Source: Thermalbibacter longus
GTDB lineage: Bacteria > Chloroflexota > Chloroflexia > Thermomicrobiales > Thermomicrobiaceae
Reading direction: 5' to 3'
Assembly: GCF_023806485.1 (NCBI RefSeq)
Contig: NZ_JAMSLR010000002.1
Coordinates: forward strand, 62,001-126,000
Length of the DNA: 64,000 bases
In this document: positions 42,643 through 51,780 of the stretch, in pieces
Position numbering within the stretch: position 1 is the first letter of the stretch
Layout: each line of letters starts with the position of its first letter
Position numbers and translations under genes: made by a program
Notes under the pieces: model-generated
Database searches by the model: none
What the model saw: only the letters and a program-made list of their open reading frames with translations
What the model was told of the DNA's origin: nothing

Positions 42643-44382
42643 ATGGCGGTCGAGACCGAAGCGCGACGCGCAGCAACCGATCAGCCGCAGACGGAACCGC
42701 AATTGGGTGCCCGGTTGATCTGCCAGGCGCTCGTGCGCGAGGGCGTGGATCTGATCTTCGGCTATCCCGGCGGGGCGGTCATCCCGCTGTACGACGTGCT
42801 GCCGGAGTTTCCGATCCACCACGTACTCGTCCGCCATGAGCAAGGCGCGGCGCACGCGGCCGACGGCTACGCGCGGGCCACTGGGAAGGTGGGCGTCTGC
42901 CTGGCGACTTCCGGCCCCGGAGCCACGAATCTGGTGACCGGGATCGCCACGGCGATGATGGACTCGGTGCCGCTGGTGGCGATTACCGGCCAGGTGCCGC
43001 AGGCCGTGATCGGGATGGACGCGTTCCAGGAGACCGATATCACCGGGATCACCATCCCGATCACCAAGTACAACATGGTGATCCGCAGCGTGGACGAGAT
43101 CGGCCCGGCGATCCAGAAGGCCTTCTACCTGGCCAAGTCAGGGCGTCCGGGGCCGGTGCTCATCGATATCCCCAAGGATGTCCAGCTCGCGAAGGGCTAC
43201 CTCGCCCCACCCCAGCCGCTCAACCTGCCAGGCTATCGCCCGACCATCGTCCCGCACCGGCGGCAGATCCGCCGGGCTGCCGAGCTGATCCGGCAGGCCC
43301 AGCGGCCGCTCATCCTGGCCGGCCACGGCATCCTGATCTCCGGCGCGACCGATGAGCTGGTCAGGTTCGCCGAGCGCGCGCAGATCCCAGTCGGGCTGAC
43401 ACTGCTCGGGATCGGCGGCTTTCCCGCCTCGCACCCCCTCTGCCTGGGGCTGGTGGGGATGCACGGCTTCGCCCATGCGAACCGGGCTATCCACGAAGCT
43501 GACGTGATCATCGGCATCGGCATGCGGTTCGATGACCGGGTCACCGGGCGACCGAGCGAGTTCGCTCCCAACGCCAGGATCGTCCACATCGACATCGATC
43601 CGGCCGAGATCGGCAAGGTGCTGAAGACCGAGGTGCCGGTGGTCGGAGACGCGCGAGAGGCGCTCAAGCTGCTGCTTGAGGAGATGGAACCCCTGCGCCA
43701 CGACGAGTGGATCGAGACGATCCGGAGCTGGTACCGGCCGATCCGCACTGCTCCATCTGGCCCCAACGGCGTGCTCCAGCCGCAGTACGTGATCGACCGG
43801 CTGCACAAGCTGACCGAAGGCAAGGCGATCGTCACGACAGACGTCGGGCAGCATCAGATGTGGGCGGCCCAGCTCTATAAGTGCGACATCCCGAACCAGT
43901 GGATCAGCTCCGGCGGGCTGGGCACCATGGGCTTCGGCGTGCCAGCGGCGATGGGCGCCTCGCTCGGGCGGCCGGAGGCGGAAGTCTGGGCGGTGGTCGG
44001 GGACGGTGGAGTGCAGATGACGCTCTACGAGTTCGCGACGATCGTCGACGAGAACTGCAACGTCAAGGTCGCGATCATCAACAACGGCTACCTCGGCATG
44101 GTGCGACAGTGGCAACAGCTCTTCCACAACCGCAACTACTCCGAGACGCCGATCAGTAGCCCTGACTACGTGCTGCTCGGCCAGGCATACCGGATGCCAG
44201 CCCGGCGCGTGACCCGACCGGCCGAGGTGGAGGACGCCATCCAGTGGGCCCGCTCGTTCCGGGGGCCGGCGCTGATCGAGTTCGTGGTCAACCAGGAAGA
44301 GAACGTCTACCCGATGATCCCGTCTGGAGGCTCTTTCCGGGAAATGATCGATGAGTACGATGTCCAGGATGGGGAGTGGTAG
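42643..44382 (+). CDS. ilvB: Acetolactate synthase, large subunit
   Basis: A 579-aa TPP enzyme that condenses pyruvate with pyruvate or 2-oxobutyrate, the first common step of valine, leucine and isoleucine synthesis. [17 protein letters not shown] carries the catalytic Glu66, [18 protein letters not shown] is the FAD-side loop, and GDGGVQM with [12 protein letters not shown] is the TPP/Mg motif. The ATG at 42643 follows AAGGAGGGTGATGGA. Transcription depends on passing the attenuator at 42496-42569. It forms an operon with ilvN and ilvC. Confidence 0.96.
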   Translation: MAVETEARRAATDQPQTEPQLGARLICQALVREGVDLIFGYPGGAVIPLYDVLPEFPIHHVLVRHEQGAAHAADGYARATGKVGVCLATSGPGATNLVTGIATAMMDSVPLVAITGQVPQAVIGMDAFQETDITGITIPITKYNMVIRSVDEIGPAIQKAFYLAKSGRPGPVLIDIPKDVQLAKGYLAPPQPLNLPGYRPTIVPHRRQIRRAAELIRQAQRPLILAGHGILISGATDELVRFAERAQIPVGLTLLGIGGFPASHPLCLGLVGMHGFAHANRAIHEADVIIGIGMRFDDRVTGRPSEFAPNARIVHIDIDPAEIGKVLKTEVPVVGDAREALKLLLEEMEPLRHDEWIETIRSWYRPIRTAPSGPNGVLQPQYVIDRLHKLTEGKAIVTTDVGQHQMWAAQLYKCDIPNQWISSGGLGTMGFGVPAAMGASLGRPEAEVWAVVGDGGVQMTLYEFATIVDENCNVKVAIINNGYLGMVRQWQQLFHNRNYSETPISSPDYVLLGQAYRMPARRVTRPAEVEDAIQWARSFRGPALIEFVVNQEENVYPMIPSGGSFREMIDEYDVQDGEW

Positions 44383-44383
44383 G

Positions 44384-44902
44384 GTGCGCAGCCACACGCT
44401 GGTCGTGCTGGTGGAGGACAAGCCGGGGGTGATGAACCGGATCGTGAGCCTCTTCCGCCAGCGGGGGTTCAACATCGACAGCATCGCGGTCGGCCACACG
44501 GAGAACCCGGGCCTGTCCCGGATCACGCTCGTGGCCAAGGGCGATGACCGGAAGATCGAGCAACTGGTCAAGCAGCTCTACAAGGTGCTCGAGGTCATCA
44601 AGATTACTGATGTCACCGACGAGAACCTGATCCAGCGGGAGCTCGCGCTGATCAAGGTGAACGCGACCGAGCGAACGCGCTCGGATATCATGCGGCTCGT
44701 CTCGGATGTCTACCGGGCACGCATCGTCGATGCGGCGCCGGACTCGATGGTCATCGAGGTCACCGGCCCCCCGGAGAAGATCGAGTCGCTCATCACGTTG
44801 ATCCGCCCCTACGGGATCAAGGAGCTGGCTCGCACCGGCGTCGTAGCGATGGCACGCGGCGGCCGAGCTGTTGCCATCGGCCAGCCCGAGGTTGTAGCCT
44901 AG
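44384..44902 (+). CDS. ilvN: Acetolactate synthase, small (regulatory) subunit
   Basis: A 172-aa subunit that activates IlvB and gives valine feedback. An N-terminal ACT domain ([20 protein letters not shown] and [14 protein letters not shown]) is followed by the ALS_ss C-terminal region (ELALIKVNA). I chose GTG 44384, directly after the ilvB stop with GGGGAG ahead, because [16 protein letters not shown] matches the family N-terminus; ATG 44351 would overlap ilvB. Spacing and order support an IlvB-IlvN complex. Confidence 0.94.
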   Translation: MRSHTLVVLVEDKPGVMNRIVSLFRQRGFNIDSIAVGHTENPGLSRITLVAKGDDRKIEQLVKQLYKVLEVIKITDVTDENLIQRELALIKVNATERTRSDIMRLVSDVYRARIVDAAPDSMVIEVTGPPEKIESLITLIRPYGIKELARTGVVAMARGGRAVAIGQPEVVA

Positions 44903-44972
44903 GCCGGACGTTGCTGGGAGCCTCGCGGCGCTCGCCGGTGTCGATCAGGTACAGGGGAGGTCGAGAAGGACG

Positions 44973-45980
44973 ATGGCTACGATCTACTACGACCAGGATG
45001 CGGATCTCTCGTATCTGCAGGGGAAGACGGTCGCGGTACTCGGCTACGGGAGCCAGGGGCATGCGCATGCCCAGAACCTGCGCGACAGCGGGATCAACGT
45101 CGTCGTCGGGCTGCCGGAGACGAGCCGGAGCCGCGAGCGGGCTGCCGCTGACGGCTTCGAGGTGCTCTCGGTGGCAGAGGCGGCCCGGCGCGGCGACGTG
45201 ATCTCGATGCTCATGCCCGACCACGTGCAGAAGGGCGTCTACGAGGAGTACGTGGCGCCGGAGCTGAAGCCCGGCAAAGTGCTGATGTTCGCCCACGGTT
45301 TCAACATCCACTACGGCCGGATCGTCCCGCCGGCCGAGATCGACGTCACCATGATCGCGCCCAAGAGCCCTGGTCATGTCCTGCGAGACCTCTACCGGCA
45401 GGGAATCGGCGTGCCAGCGCTCATCGCCGTCCATCAGGACGCGAGCGGCCAGGCCAAGCAGCTCGCTCTGGCCTACGCCAAAGGACTGGGCTGCACCAAG
45501 GCCGGCGTGCTGGAGACGACGTTCAAGGAGGAGACCGAAACCGACCTGTTCGGTGAGCAGGCGGTGCTCTGCGGTGGCGTGAGCCACCTGATCCAGGCCG
45601 GCTTCGAGACGCTGGTCGAGGCGGGCTACCAGCCGGAACTGGCCTACTTCGAGGTGCTCAACGAGCTGAAGCTGATCGTCGACCTGATCTACGAGGGCGG
45701 GCTGAAATTCATGCGCTACTCGGTCAGCGACACGGCCGAGTACGGTGATTACGTCAGCGGGCCGAAGATCATTGACGATCGGGTGCGCGAGACCATGCAC
45801 CAGATCCTCCAGGATATTCAGACCGGCCGCTTCGCTCAGCAGTGGATGGCCGAGAACGACGCGGGACGGCCGAACTTCTCTCGGATGCGCCAGGAGGCGC
45901 AGCAGCACCCGATCGAGGAGGTCGGTGAACGGCTGCGAGCCATGATGCCCTGGCTAAAGGCACGTCAGATCCCGTCCTAG
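44973..45980 (+). CDS. ilvC: Ketol-acid reductoisomerase
   Basis: A 335-aa class I enzyme that rearranges and reduces acetolactate or acetohydroxybutyrate with NAD(P)H, the step after Ilv[23 protein letters not shown] is the dinucleotide motif. The region [18 protein letters not shown] carries Ser and Arg residues in the beta2-alphaB loop, which points to [17 protein letters not shown] and [17 protein letters not shown] bear the metal ligands. Start ATG follows GAAGGACG. The three ilv genes give two successive steps; no ilvD is in the window. Confidence 0.96.
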   Translation: MATIYYDQDADLSYLQGKTVAVLGYGSQGHAHAQNLRDSGINVVVGLPETSRSRERAAADGFEVLSVAEAARRGDVISMLMPDHVQKGVYEEYVAPELKPGKVLMFAHGFNIHYGRIVPPAEIDVTMIAPKSPGHVLRDLYRQGIGVPALIAVHQDASGQAKQLALAYAKGLGCTKAGVLETTFKEETETDLFGEQAVLCGGVSHLIQAGFETLVEAGYQPELAYFEVLNELKLIVDLIYEGGLKFMRYSVSDTAEYGDYVSGPKIIDDRVRETMHQILQDIQTGRFAQQWMAENDAGRPNFSRMRQEAQQHPIEEVGERLRAMMPWLKARQIPS

Positions 45981-46145
45981 GGGGCGGCTCGACCCACAGG
46001 CGCGCCGCCGGCAAGCGAGCGCGGAGAACCCGGCCTAGGGATGGCCTCTGATCCCTGGGATGATCGGTACCGGGTGAGCGACCGATCAGCGGTCGCTCGT
46101 GCCTCCAGATTGGTCTGCGCGGAGCTAGGCGCGGCCCCGGATTTT

Positions 46146-46154
46146 TGCTATACT
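46146..46154 (+). promoter_or_regulatory. Extended -10 of the rpsO promoter
   Basis: TGCTATACT preceded by a T-run is a strong extended -10. No good -35 is seen. The leader to the rpsO ATG would be about 75 nt, room for S15 autoregulation. Confidence 0.6.
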
Positions 46155-46236
46155 GCGACCTGTTGCGTGAGCTTCCCCTTCGGTCGGAGGGGAAGGGTTC
46201 GGAGCGTATCCTGGGACGCGAGGGAGCAAGCAGGGC

Positions 46237-46506
46237 ATGGCACTCTATAAGGCCCAGAAAGAAGAGATCATCCAGCAGTATCGCACGCATGATTCCGACA
46301 CCGGGTCATCCGAGGTCCAGATCGCCCTGCTGACCGAGCGGATCAATACCCTGGTCGAGCATCTGCGCGAGCACCCGCACGATCATCACTCGCGTCGCGG
46401 GTTGCTCAAGCTCGTGGGTCGCCGTCGGCGGCTGCTCAGGTATCTGCGGGAGACTGATGTCGAGCGCTACCGCACGCTTATCGCCCGTCTCGGACTCCGC
46501 CGGTAG
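46237..46506 (+). CDS. rpsO: 30S ribosomal protein S15
   Basis: An 89-aa primary-binding protein of the 30S subunit, contacting helices 20-22 of 16S rRNA. Family motifs are [34 protein letters not shown] and the C-terminal [13 protein letters not shown]. Length is exact for the family. It is followed by a terminator and then pnp, the common bacterial order. Confidence 0.98.
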   Translation: MALYKAQKEEIIQQYRTHDSDTGSSEVQIALLTERINTLVEHLREHPHDHHSRRGLLKLVGRRRRLLRYLRETDVERYRTLIARLGLRR

Positions 46507-46596
46507 CGACGTGTCCTCTGAGGCCGATCGAGCTCACGACCATTGCACGCTCGCTGGCTTCAGGATGCGCCGTCCTGTACAGACGCGACTCTCCGG

Positions 46597-46626
46597 CCCA
46601 GGGGGATACCCCTGGGCTCTTTCGTT
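46597..46626 (+). terminator. Terminator between rpsO and pnp
   Basis: CCCAGGGG-GATA-CCCCTGGG is a perfect 8-bp stem with a 4-nt loop followed by CTCTTTCGTT. Readthrough may supply pnp, as in other bacteria. Confidence 0.75.
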
Positions 46627-46768
46627 ATGGGTCACTAGCCCGGGCGAGTCGCGCCGATGGCCCGTGCGCGCCGGGGAGCGCAGCCGAGCCCATGCCATAC
46701 GATCTCCGTGAGCGACAGAGCAGTCCTGGCAGAGAGTCGAGAGTGCTTCGAGGTATAGGAGTTGGGGT

Positions 46769-49135
46769 ATGCCACCTGTCATCCATCAGAAATCGATCGA
46801 GATCAACGGCCGCATTCTCACGCTGGAGACCGGGCGCGTCGCCGAGCAGGCTGACGGCGCGGTCGCGGTTCGGTACGGGGAAACGGTCGTGCTCTCGACC
46901 GTCGTGGGGGCCAAGGAGCCCGCTGAGGGTCTCGATTTCTTCCCACTGACGGTCGACTACGAGGAGAAGATGTACGCTGCCGGCAAGATCCCAGGCGGCT
47001 TCTTCAGGCGCGAGGGGCGGCCCTCGGAGGCAGCCATCCTGGCCGCGCGCTTGACTGACCGCCCGATCCGGCCGCTCTTTCCCAAGGGCTACCGGAACGA
47101 GGTCCAGGTCATCTCGACCGTGCTCTCGGCCGATCAGGAGAACGAGCCGGACATCCTCTCGATCATCGGCGCCTCGGCGGCACTGACCATTTCCGATATC
47201 CCCTGGTACGGGCCGGTCGGCGCGGTGCGCGTGGGGGAGATCGACGGCGAGCTAGTCATCAATCCGACGAGCCGGCAGCTCCTCGAGAGCCGGCTGGATC
47301 TGGTCGTGGCTGGCACTGCGGACGCCGTGGTGATGGTCGAGGGGCAGGCGGACGAGATCCCGGAGGAGCGACTCGTCGAGGCTATTCTCCTGGCTCACCG
47401 GGAGATCCAGCGGATCGTCGAGCTCCAGCGCGAGCTTCAGGCCGTGGCCGGTAAGCCCAAGCGCGAGTTCGTCCCTCCTGCCGAGAACACCGAGCTGAAG
47501 GACCGAATCAAAGCCTATCTCGGCGATCGGCTCGCGGCCGCCGTATTCAACCCGGACAAGACTGCTCGCCTGGAGGCGACGGCGGCGCTGCGCCAGGAGA
47601 CCATCGCGCACTTCGTGCCGGCCGAGCTGGTTCCATCCCCAGAGCAGCCCGCCCCGACCGCGAAGGAGGTGGGCGAGCTGTTCGACTCGCTGGTGAAGAG
47701 TCTGGTCCGCGAGACGATTCTCGAGCGCGGCGAACGGCCCGATGGGCGTCGTCCGGATGAGATCCGGGAGATCTGGATTCAGGTCGGCGTGTTGCCGCGG
47801 CCGCATGGGTCGGCGCTCTTCACCCGGGGCCAGACCCAGGTGCTTACGGTCTGCACGCTCGGAACCAAGGAAGAGGAGCAGCTTCTCGATACGCTCGGGA
47901 TCGAGGAATCCAAGCGATACATGCATCACTACAACTTCCCGCCCTTCAGTGTCGGAGAGGTGCGGCGGCTGCGCGGGCCGAGCCGCCGCGATATCGGTCA
48001 CGGCGCGCTGGCCGAGCGCGCGCTGCTGGCGGTGATCCCGAGCGAGGAGGAGTTCCCGTACACCATGCGGCTCGTGTCCGAGGTGTTGAGCTCGAACGGC
48101 TCGACCTCGATGGCCAGTGTCTGCGGCAGCACGCTGGCGCTCATGGACGCGGGCGTGCCGATTCGCAAGCCGGTCGCCGGGGTAGCGATGGGGCTGATAA
48201 CCGATCTGGAGACTGGCCGCTTCACGATCCTCAGCGATATCCAGGGGATCGAAGACGCGCTCGGGGATATGGACTTCAAGGTGGCCGGCACGCGGGACGG
48301 GGTGACAGCCGTGCAGATGGATATCAAGGTGATGGGCATCACCCCCGAGATCTTGCGCGCCGCCCTGGAGCAGGCGCGTCATGGCCGGCTCTTTATCCTC
48401 GACAAGATGATCGAGGTGCTGCCGGCGCCGCGGCCGGAGATGTCGCCGTACGCGCCGCGCGTCATCCGCATCAAGATCAGGCCGGAGCAGATCGGTGAGG
48501 TCATCGGCCCCGGTGGCCGGATCATCCGTGGCATCCAGGAGTCGACCGGCTCCAAGATCGAGATCGAGGAGGACGGCACCGTCTTCATCAGCGCGGCAGA
48601 GGAGGACAGCGCTCGCCGGGCCGTCCGGGAGATCGAGAAGCTCACCCGCGTGCCGGAGGTGGGCGAGATCTTCTATGGGCGGGTCGTCACGATCATCCCA
48701 TCCGGCGCCTTTGTCGAGATCCTGCCGGGCAAGGACGGTTTCCTGCATATCTCCGAGATCGCGCCTGGCCGGGTGCGGTCGGTCGAGGATGTGCTCAAGG
48801 TCGGGCAGGAGATCAACGTGATGGTGACCGGGATCCGGCCCGACGGGAAGATCAACCTGTCGCGCAAGGCGCTGCTGGAGCGCGAGGCTGCGGAGCAGGA
48901 GCGCGAAGCAACCGGCGTGCCCTCTGGCCCCGGCGCTCATCCACCGCGTCCCCACGGCGGTGATCGCGAGCCGCGCGGGCCGGATCGCCGCGGCGGCCCC
49001 CCGTCCGGACGGCCAGGAGCCAGAGATCGGGGCCCTGACCGGCGTCCCCGGCCCGGAGGGCCACCGCGCCCAGGGCGGCCAGGTGGGTACCGGATCGGCG
49101 ATCGGTTGAAGGATCTGCTCGACGACGAGTCCTGA
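46769..49135 (+). CDS. pnp: Polyribonucleotide nucleotidyltransferase
   Basis: A 788-aa 3'-5' phosphorolytic exoribonuclease and degradosome component. Two RNase PH domains (GGFFRREGRPSEAAILAARL in the first; FPYTMRLVSEVLSSNGSTSM with GLITD in the second) are followed by KH (VIGPGGRIIRGIQESTGSKI) and S1 (VGEIFYGRVVTIIPSGAFVEI, KDGFLHISEIAPGR). The last ~70 residues are a Pro/Arg/Gly-rich disordered tail ending in an acidic DLLDDES. ATG 46769 begins MPPVIHQKSIEINGR. A good terminator follows at 49166-49193. Confidence 0.97.
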   Translation: MPPVIHQKSIEINGRILTLETGRVAEQADGAVAVRYGETVVLSTVVGAKEPAEGLDFFPLTVDYEEKMYAAGKIPGGFFRREGRPSEAAILAARLTDRPIRPLFPKGYRNEVQVISTVLSADQENEPDILSIIGASAALTISDIPWYGPVGAVRVGEIDGELVINPTSRQLLESRLDLVVAGTADAVVMVEGQADEIPEERLVEAILLAHREIQRIVELQRELQAVAGKPKREFVPPAENTELKDRIKAYLGDRLAAAVFNPDKTARLEATAALRQETIAHFVPAELVPSPEQPAPTAKEVGELFDSLVKSLVRETILERGERPDGRRPDEIREIWIQVGVLPRPHGSALFTRGQTQVLTVCTLGTKEEEQLLDTLGIEESKRYMHHYNFPPFSVGEVRRLRGPSRRDIGHGALAERALLAVIPSEEEFPYTMRLVSEVLSSNGSTSMASVCGSTLALMDAGVPIRKPVAGVAMGLITDLETGRFTILSDIQGIEDALGDMDFKVAGTRDGVTAVQMDIKVMGITPEILRAALEQARHGRLFILDKMIEVLPAPRPEMSPYAPRVIRIKIRPEQIGEVIGPGGRIIRGIQESTGSKIEIEEDGTVFISAAEEDSARRAVREIEKLTRVPEVGEIFYGRVVTIIPSGAFVEILPGKDGFLHISEIAPGRVRSVEDVLKVGQEINVMVTGIRPDGKINLSRKALLEREAAEQEREATGVPSGPGAHPPRPHGGDREPRGPDRRGGPPSGRPGARDRGPDRRPRPGGPPRPGRPGGYRIGDRLKDLLDDES

Positions 49136-49165
49136 GCCGCGCTCTCCCAGCAATGGCCAGCGTCG

Positions 49166-49193
49166 TACCCCGGCAGCGCCGGGGTATCGTTTT
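49166..49193 (+). terminator. Terminator after pnp
   Basis: TACCCCGGC-AGC-GCCGGGGTA is a perfect 9-bp stem with a 3-nt loop, followed by TCGTTTT. It separates pnp from the convergent minus-strand gene. Confidence 0.88.
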
Positions 49194-49250
49194 GCCGCAC
49201 TCTCTGCCGGTATCGGGCAAAGCGGCCAGGTCGCGGCCAGTACCTCAGGC

Positions 49251-50309
49251 TTACCGCTCTCGACGCCCTTCGTGCTGGCCGGTGGCCGGCTGTCTCGTGA
49301 CCGGTGGTGACGGCCCGGCCGCGCGCTCGACCGCGCCGAGCCGCTCGAGCCGCTGCTGCACCCAGAGCAGCCCGATCAGCCCCAGCCCGACGCCGAACCA
49401 GAGCGTGGCGAAGCGGATGAGCAGCGTGGCGGCCGCGGCTGTGGCAGGGGAGAGACGCGGCTGACTGAAGAGCAGCAAAATCCCGGTAATGCTGGCCTCG
49501 GCCGCGCCCAGACCTCCGGGAAGCAACGAGAGTGCCCCCGCGATCGACGCGGTGGAGAGGCTGAAGATGGACAGTGCGAGCAGCTCGCGCGTGGGCGGCA
49601 GGCCGAGCCCGTGGAGGATAACCCACAAGGCGAGGCACTCGCCGAACCAGGAGACCACGCTGAGGACAGTGACGACAGCCAGGCGTCGCGGCCGGAAGAG
49701 CTCGTAAGACGAGTTGTAGAGTTCGTAGACCGCTCCGGCCTGCCGGCGAACGAGCGGGAGTCGGGTACACCAGCGCAGGAAAGCGAGCATCATCCGGCGC
49801 TGCTGGATGAGGCTGATGCCGCCGAGCAACAGCAGGAGCACCAGCGCCAGGCCGGCCCAGCCAGCCTGGATGCCGGCGAACGCGCTCAGCAGCGCCAGGA
49901 TCGCCATAGCCAGCCCATCGGTGAGGCGCTCGGCGAGCACGACGGGAGCCGTGGTGGCAACCGGGGTGCCGGTGGCCCGGCGGAGCAGGTAGGACTTCAG
50001 AAACTCTCCCACCTTCCCTGGAGTAATGGTCATCGCGAAGCCGGCGAGGAAGATCCCCAGGCTCACGGCGTGGGAGAGCTGGTGGACCCCGATCCAGCGG
50101 AGAAAGAGCTGCCACTTGATGAAGCGCAGCGCGTAGTTGAACACAGTGAGGGCGAGGATGAGCGGCACGAGCGTCCATTCGAAGCGCGCCAGGGAGGAAG
50201 CTAGCCTCCGCCCATCGGCGATGACCGCCAGGACGAAGACGACCAGGATGCCGATCGCGAGTCCGGCGAGCAGATGACGCCAGTAGCGGTCGATGACGGA
50301 CTGCTCCAT
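49251..50309 (-). CDS. Flippase-like (lysylphosphatidylglycerol synthase TM / UPF0104) membrane protein
   Basis: A 352-aa integral membrane protein with about eight helices. FNYALRFIKWQLFLRWIG, FLAGFAMTITPGKVGEFLKS (the P-G-K-X-G-E signature), VVLAERLTDG and a late LLPGGLGAAEASI are typical of this family, whose members move lipids or lipid-linked sugars across the membrane. ATG 50309 is preceded by GGGGAG; frames open further upstream are low complexity. It may serve the glycan pathways encoded nearby. It diverges from larE. Confidence 0.82.
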   Translation of the reverse strand: MEQSVIDRYWRHLLAGLAIGILVVFVLAVIADGRRLASSLARFEWTLVPLILALTVFNYALRFIKWQLFLRWIGVHQLSHAVSLGIFLAGFAMTITPGKVGEFLKSYLLRRATGTPVATTAPVVLAERLTDGLAMAILALLSAFAGIQAGWAGLALVLLLLLGGISLIQQRRMMLAFLRWCTRLPLVRRQAGAVYELYNSSYELFRPRRLAVVTVLSVVSWFGECLALWVILHGLGLPPTRELLALSIFSLSTASIAGALSLLPGGLGAAEASITGILLLFSQPRLSPATAAAATLLIRFATLWFGVGLGLIGLLWVQQRLERLGAVERAAGPSPPVTRQPATGQHEGRRER

Positions 50310-50429
50310 GCGCTCCCCGTGGCTCCGCCTCCACCGGGTGCAACGCGCCTCGCAGGATGCTACCTGAACGCGAGGGCCCGGTGCCAGCGGGCGAGACACT
50401 GCTGAAGACCGTGGAAACCGGATCGAGCG

Positions 50430-50438
50430 TGCTATCCT
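50430..50438 (+). promoter_or_regulatory. Extended -10 ahead of larE
   Basis: TGCTATCCT fits an extended -10 with one mismatch to TATACT. There is no clear -35. Start of transcription near 50445 gives a ~60-nt leader. Confidence 0.45.
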
Positions 50439-50505
50439 TGCTCGGGCGACGACGGCGCGGGGTGCGCGTGAGCTGGCCGCTGGCCGGGGATATCGAGCGA
50501 GACCG

Positions 50506-51351
50506 ATGGTCGAAGCGAGCACGTGGGCGAAGTACGAGCGGCTCAAGCAGATCCTGGCGGAGCTGGGATCGGCAGTCGTCGCCTATAGCGCCGGCGTCGA
50601 CAGCACCCTCCTGCTCTACGCGGCGCGCGAGGTGCTCGGCGAGCGGGTGATCGCTGCCACAGGCCTCTCCGATACCTATCCCGAAGAGGAGATCGCCGAG
50701 GCGCGCGAGCTGGCGGCCGAGCTGGGGGTCGAGCACGTGATGGTGCGCACCGAGGAGCTCACCGACCCCCGCTACGCGATGAACTCCCACCAGCGCTGCT
50801 ATTTCTGCAAGAACGAGCTGTACGGCAAGCTCCTGGAGCTGGCCAGGGACCGTGGCCTCGCGCACGTGATCGACGGCACCAACGCGGACGATCTTGCCGA
50901 CTTCCGGCCGGGCCTGCGGGCGGCGCGCAAGCTAGGCGTGCGGAGCCCGCTCCAGGAAGCTGGGCTGACCAAGGCCGAGATCCGTGCCCTGTCGCAACGC
51001 TTCGGGCTGCGGACGTGGGACAAGCCGGCGTACGCCTGCCTCTCGTCCCGGTTCCCGTACGGAACGCCGATCACCGTGGAGAAGCTGCGCCAGGTGGCGG
51101 CGGCCGAGCGGGCGCTGCGCGAGCTGGGGTTCCGCGGGTTCCGGGTCCGCCACCACGACGAGATCGCCCGGCTGGAGATGCAGCCGGAGGACCTGCCGCG
51201 GGTGGTCGAGCTGCGCGAGCAGATCGTCGAGCGCCTGCGTGCCGCCGGCTACCGCTTCGTGACGCTGGATCTCGAGGGCTACCGTTCTGGCAGCCTCAAT
51301 GCGACGCTGGCAGAGCCGGTCAAGCAGGCGGTGTCCGGCCGATCGAGGTAG
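50506..51351 (+). CDS. larE: LarE-type ATP-dependent sacrificial sulfur transferase
   Basis: A 281-aa PP-loop ATPase. LarE adenylates a pyridinium dinucleotide and donates sulfur from its own cysteine for the nickel-pincer cofactor. The PP-loop reads AYSAGVDSTLLLY (residues ~26-38), where the usual form is SGGVDS. NSHQRCYFCKNELY, VIDGTNADDLADFRPG, and AYACLSSRFPYGTPI with the likely sulfur-donor Cys are present. LarB and LarC are not in the window. The frame is followed by a DUF167 gene after 45 bp. Confidence 0.88.
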   Translation: MVEASTWAKYERLKQILAELGSAVVAYSAGVDSTLLLYAAREVLGERVIAATGLSDTYPEEEIAEARELAAELGVEHVMVRTEELTDPRYAMNSHQRCYFCKNELYGKLLELARDRGLAHVIDGTNADDLADFRPGLRAARKLGVRSPLQEAGLTKAEIRALSQRFGLRTWDKPAYACLSSRFPYGTPITVEKLRQVAAAERALRELGFRGFRVRHHDEIARLEMQPEDLPRVVELREQIVERLRAAGYRFVTLDLEGYRSGSLNATLAEPVKQAVSGRSR

Positions 51352-51396
51352 CCGTTGACACCCGCTCGATGGGCGCTCCACCGGGATAGTGGACTG

Positions 51397-51744
51397 ATGA
51401 GCGAGGCAACAGGGGGACTCGAGCTCCGGGAAACGCCGGGGGGAGTCGAGCTCTGGGTGCAGGTGACGCCGAGAGCCGGGAAGAGCGAGGTCACCGGTGT
51501 CGAGCGAGGCGCGCTCCGTGTGCGGTTGGCGGCACCGCCGGTCGAGGGCGCCGCGAACCGGGCGCTAGTCGACCTGCTGAGCAAGTTGCTGGGCCTGCCC
51601 GCCAGAAGAGTCCGGCTGGTGGCCGGCGAGCGCTCGCGACGGAAGCGGGTACTCCTCGAGGGTCTGCAGCCCAGCGAGCTGCGGGCACGCCTGGCTGCGA
51701 GTGCCGCTGGCGTGGCACCGCCGCTGGATCTCAATGCCTCGTGA
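51397..51744 (+). CDS. DUF167 (YggU family) protein
   Basis: A 115-aa small protein. VQVTPRAGKSEVTGVERGALRVRL and APPVEGAANRALVDLLSKLLGLP are the hallmarks of the family, whose function is unknown. RVRLVAGERSRRKRVLLEGL completes the fold. ATG 51397 is in frame with the upstream open stretch and begins just before the domain. It follows larE closely and may be co-transcribed. Confidence 0.87.
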   Translation: MSEATGGLELRETPGGVELWVQVTPRAGKSEVTGVERGALRVRLAAPPVEGAANRALVDLLSKLLGLPARRVRLVAGERSRRKRVLLEGLQPSELRARLAASAAGVAPPLDLNAS

Positions 51745-51780
51745 GCGGCGGGGGAGTCGCCTGCCGGAGCGGGCCGAAGC

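Noticed and set aside
47252..49153. 633-codon open frame antisense to pnp
   Set aside because: Low-complexity His/Asp/Arg translation with no recognisable domain, opposite a certain gene.
51355..51360. TTGACA after larE as a -35 box for the DUF167 gene
   Set aside because: No -10 hexamer lies at 16-18 bp; the nearest candidate is about 24 bp away.
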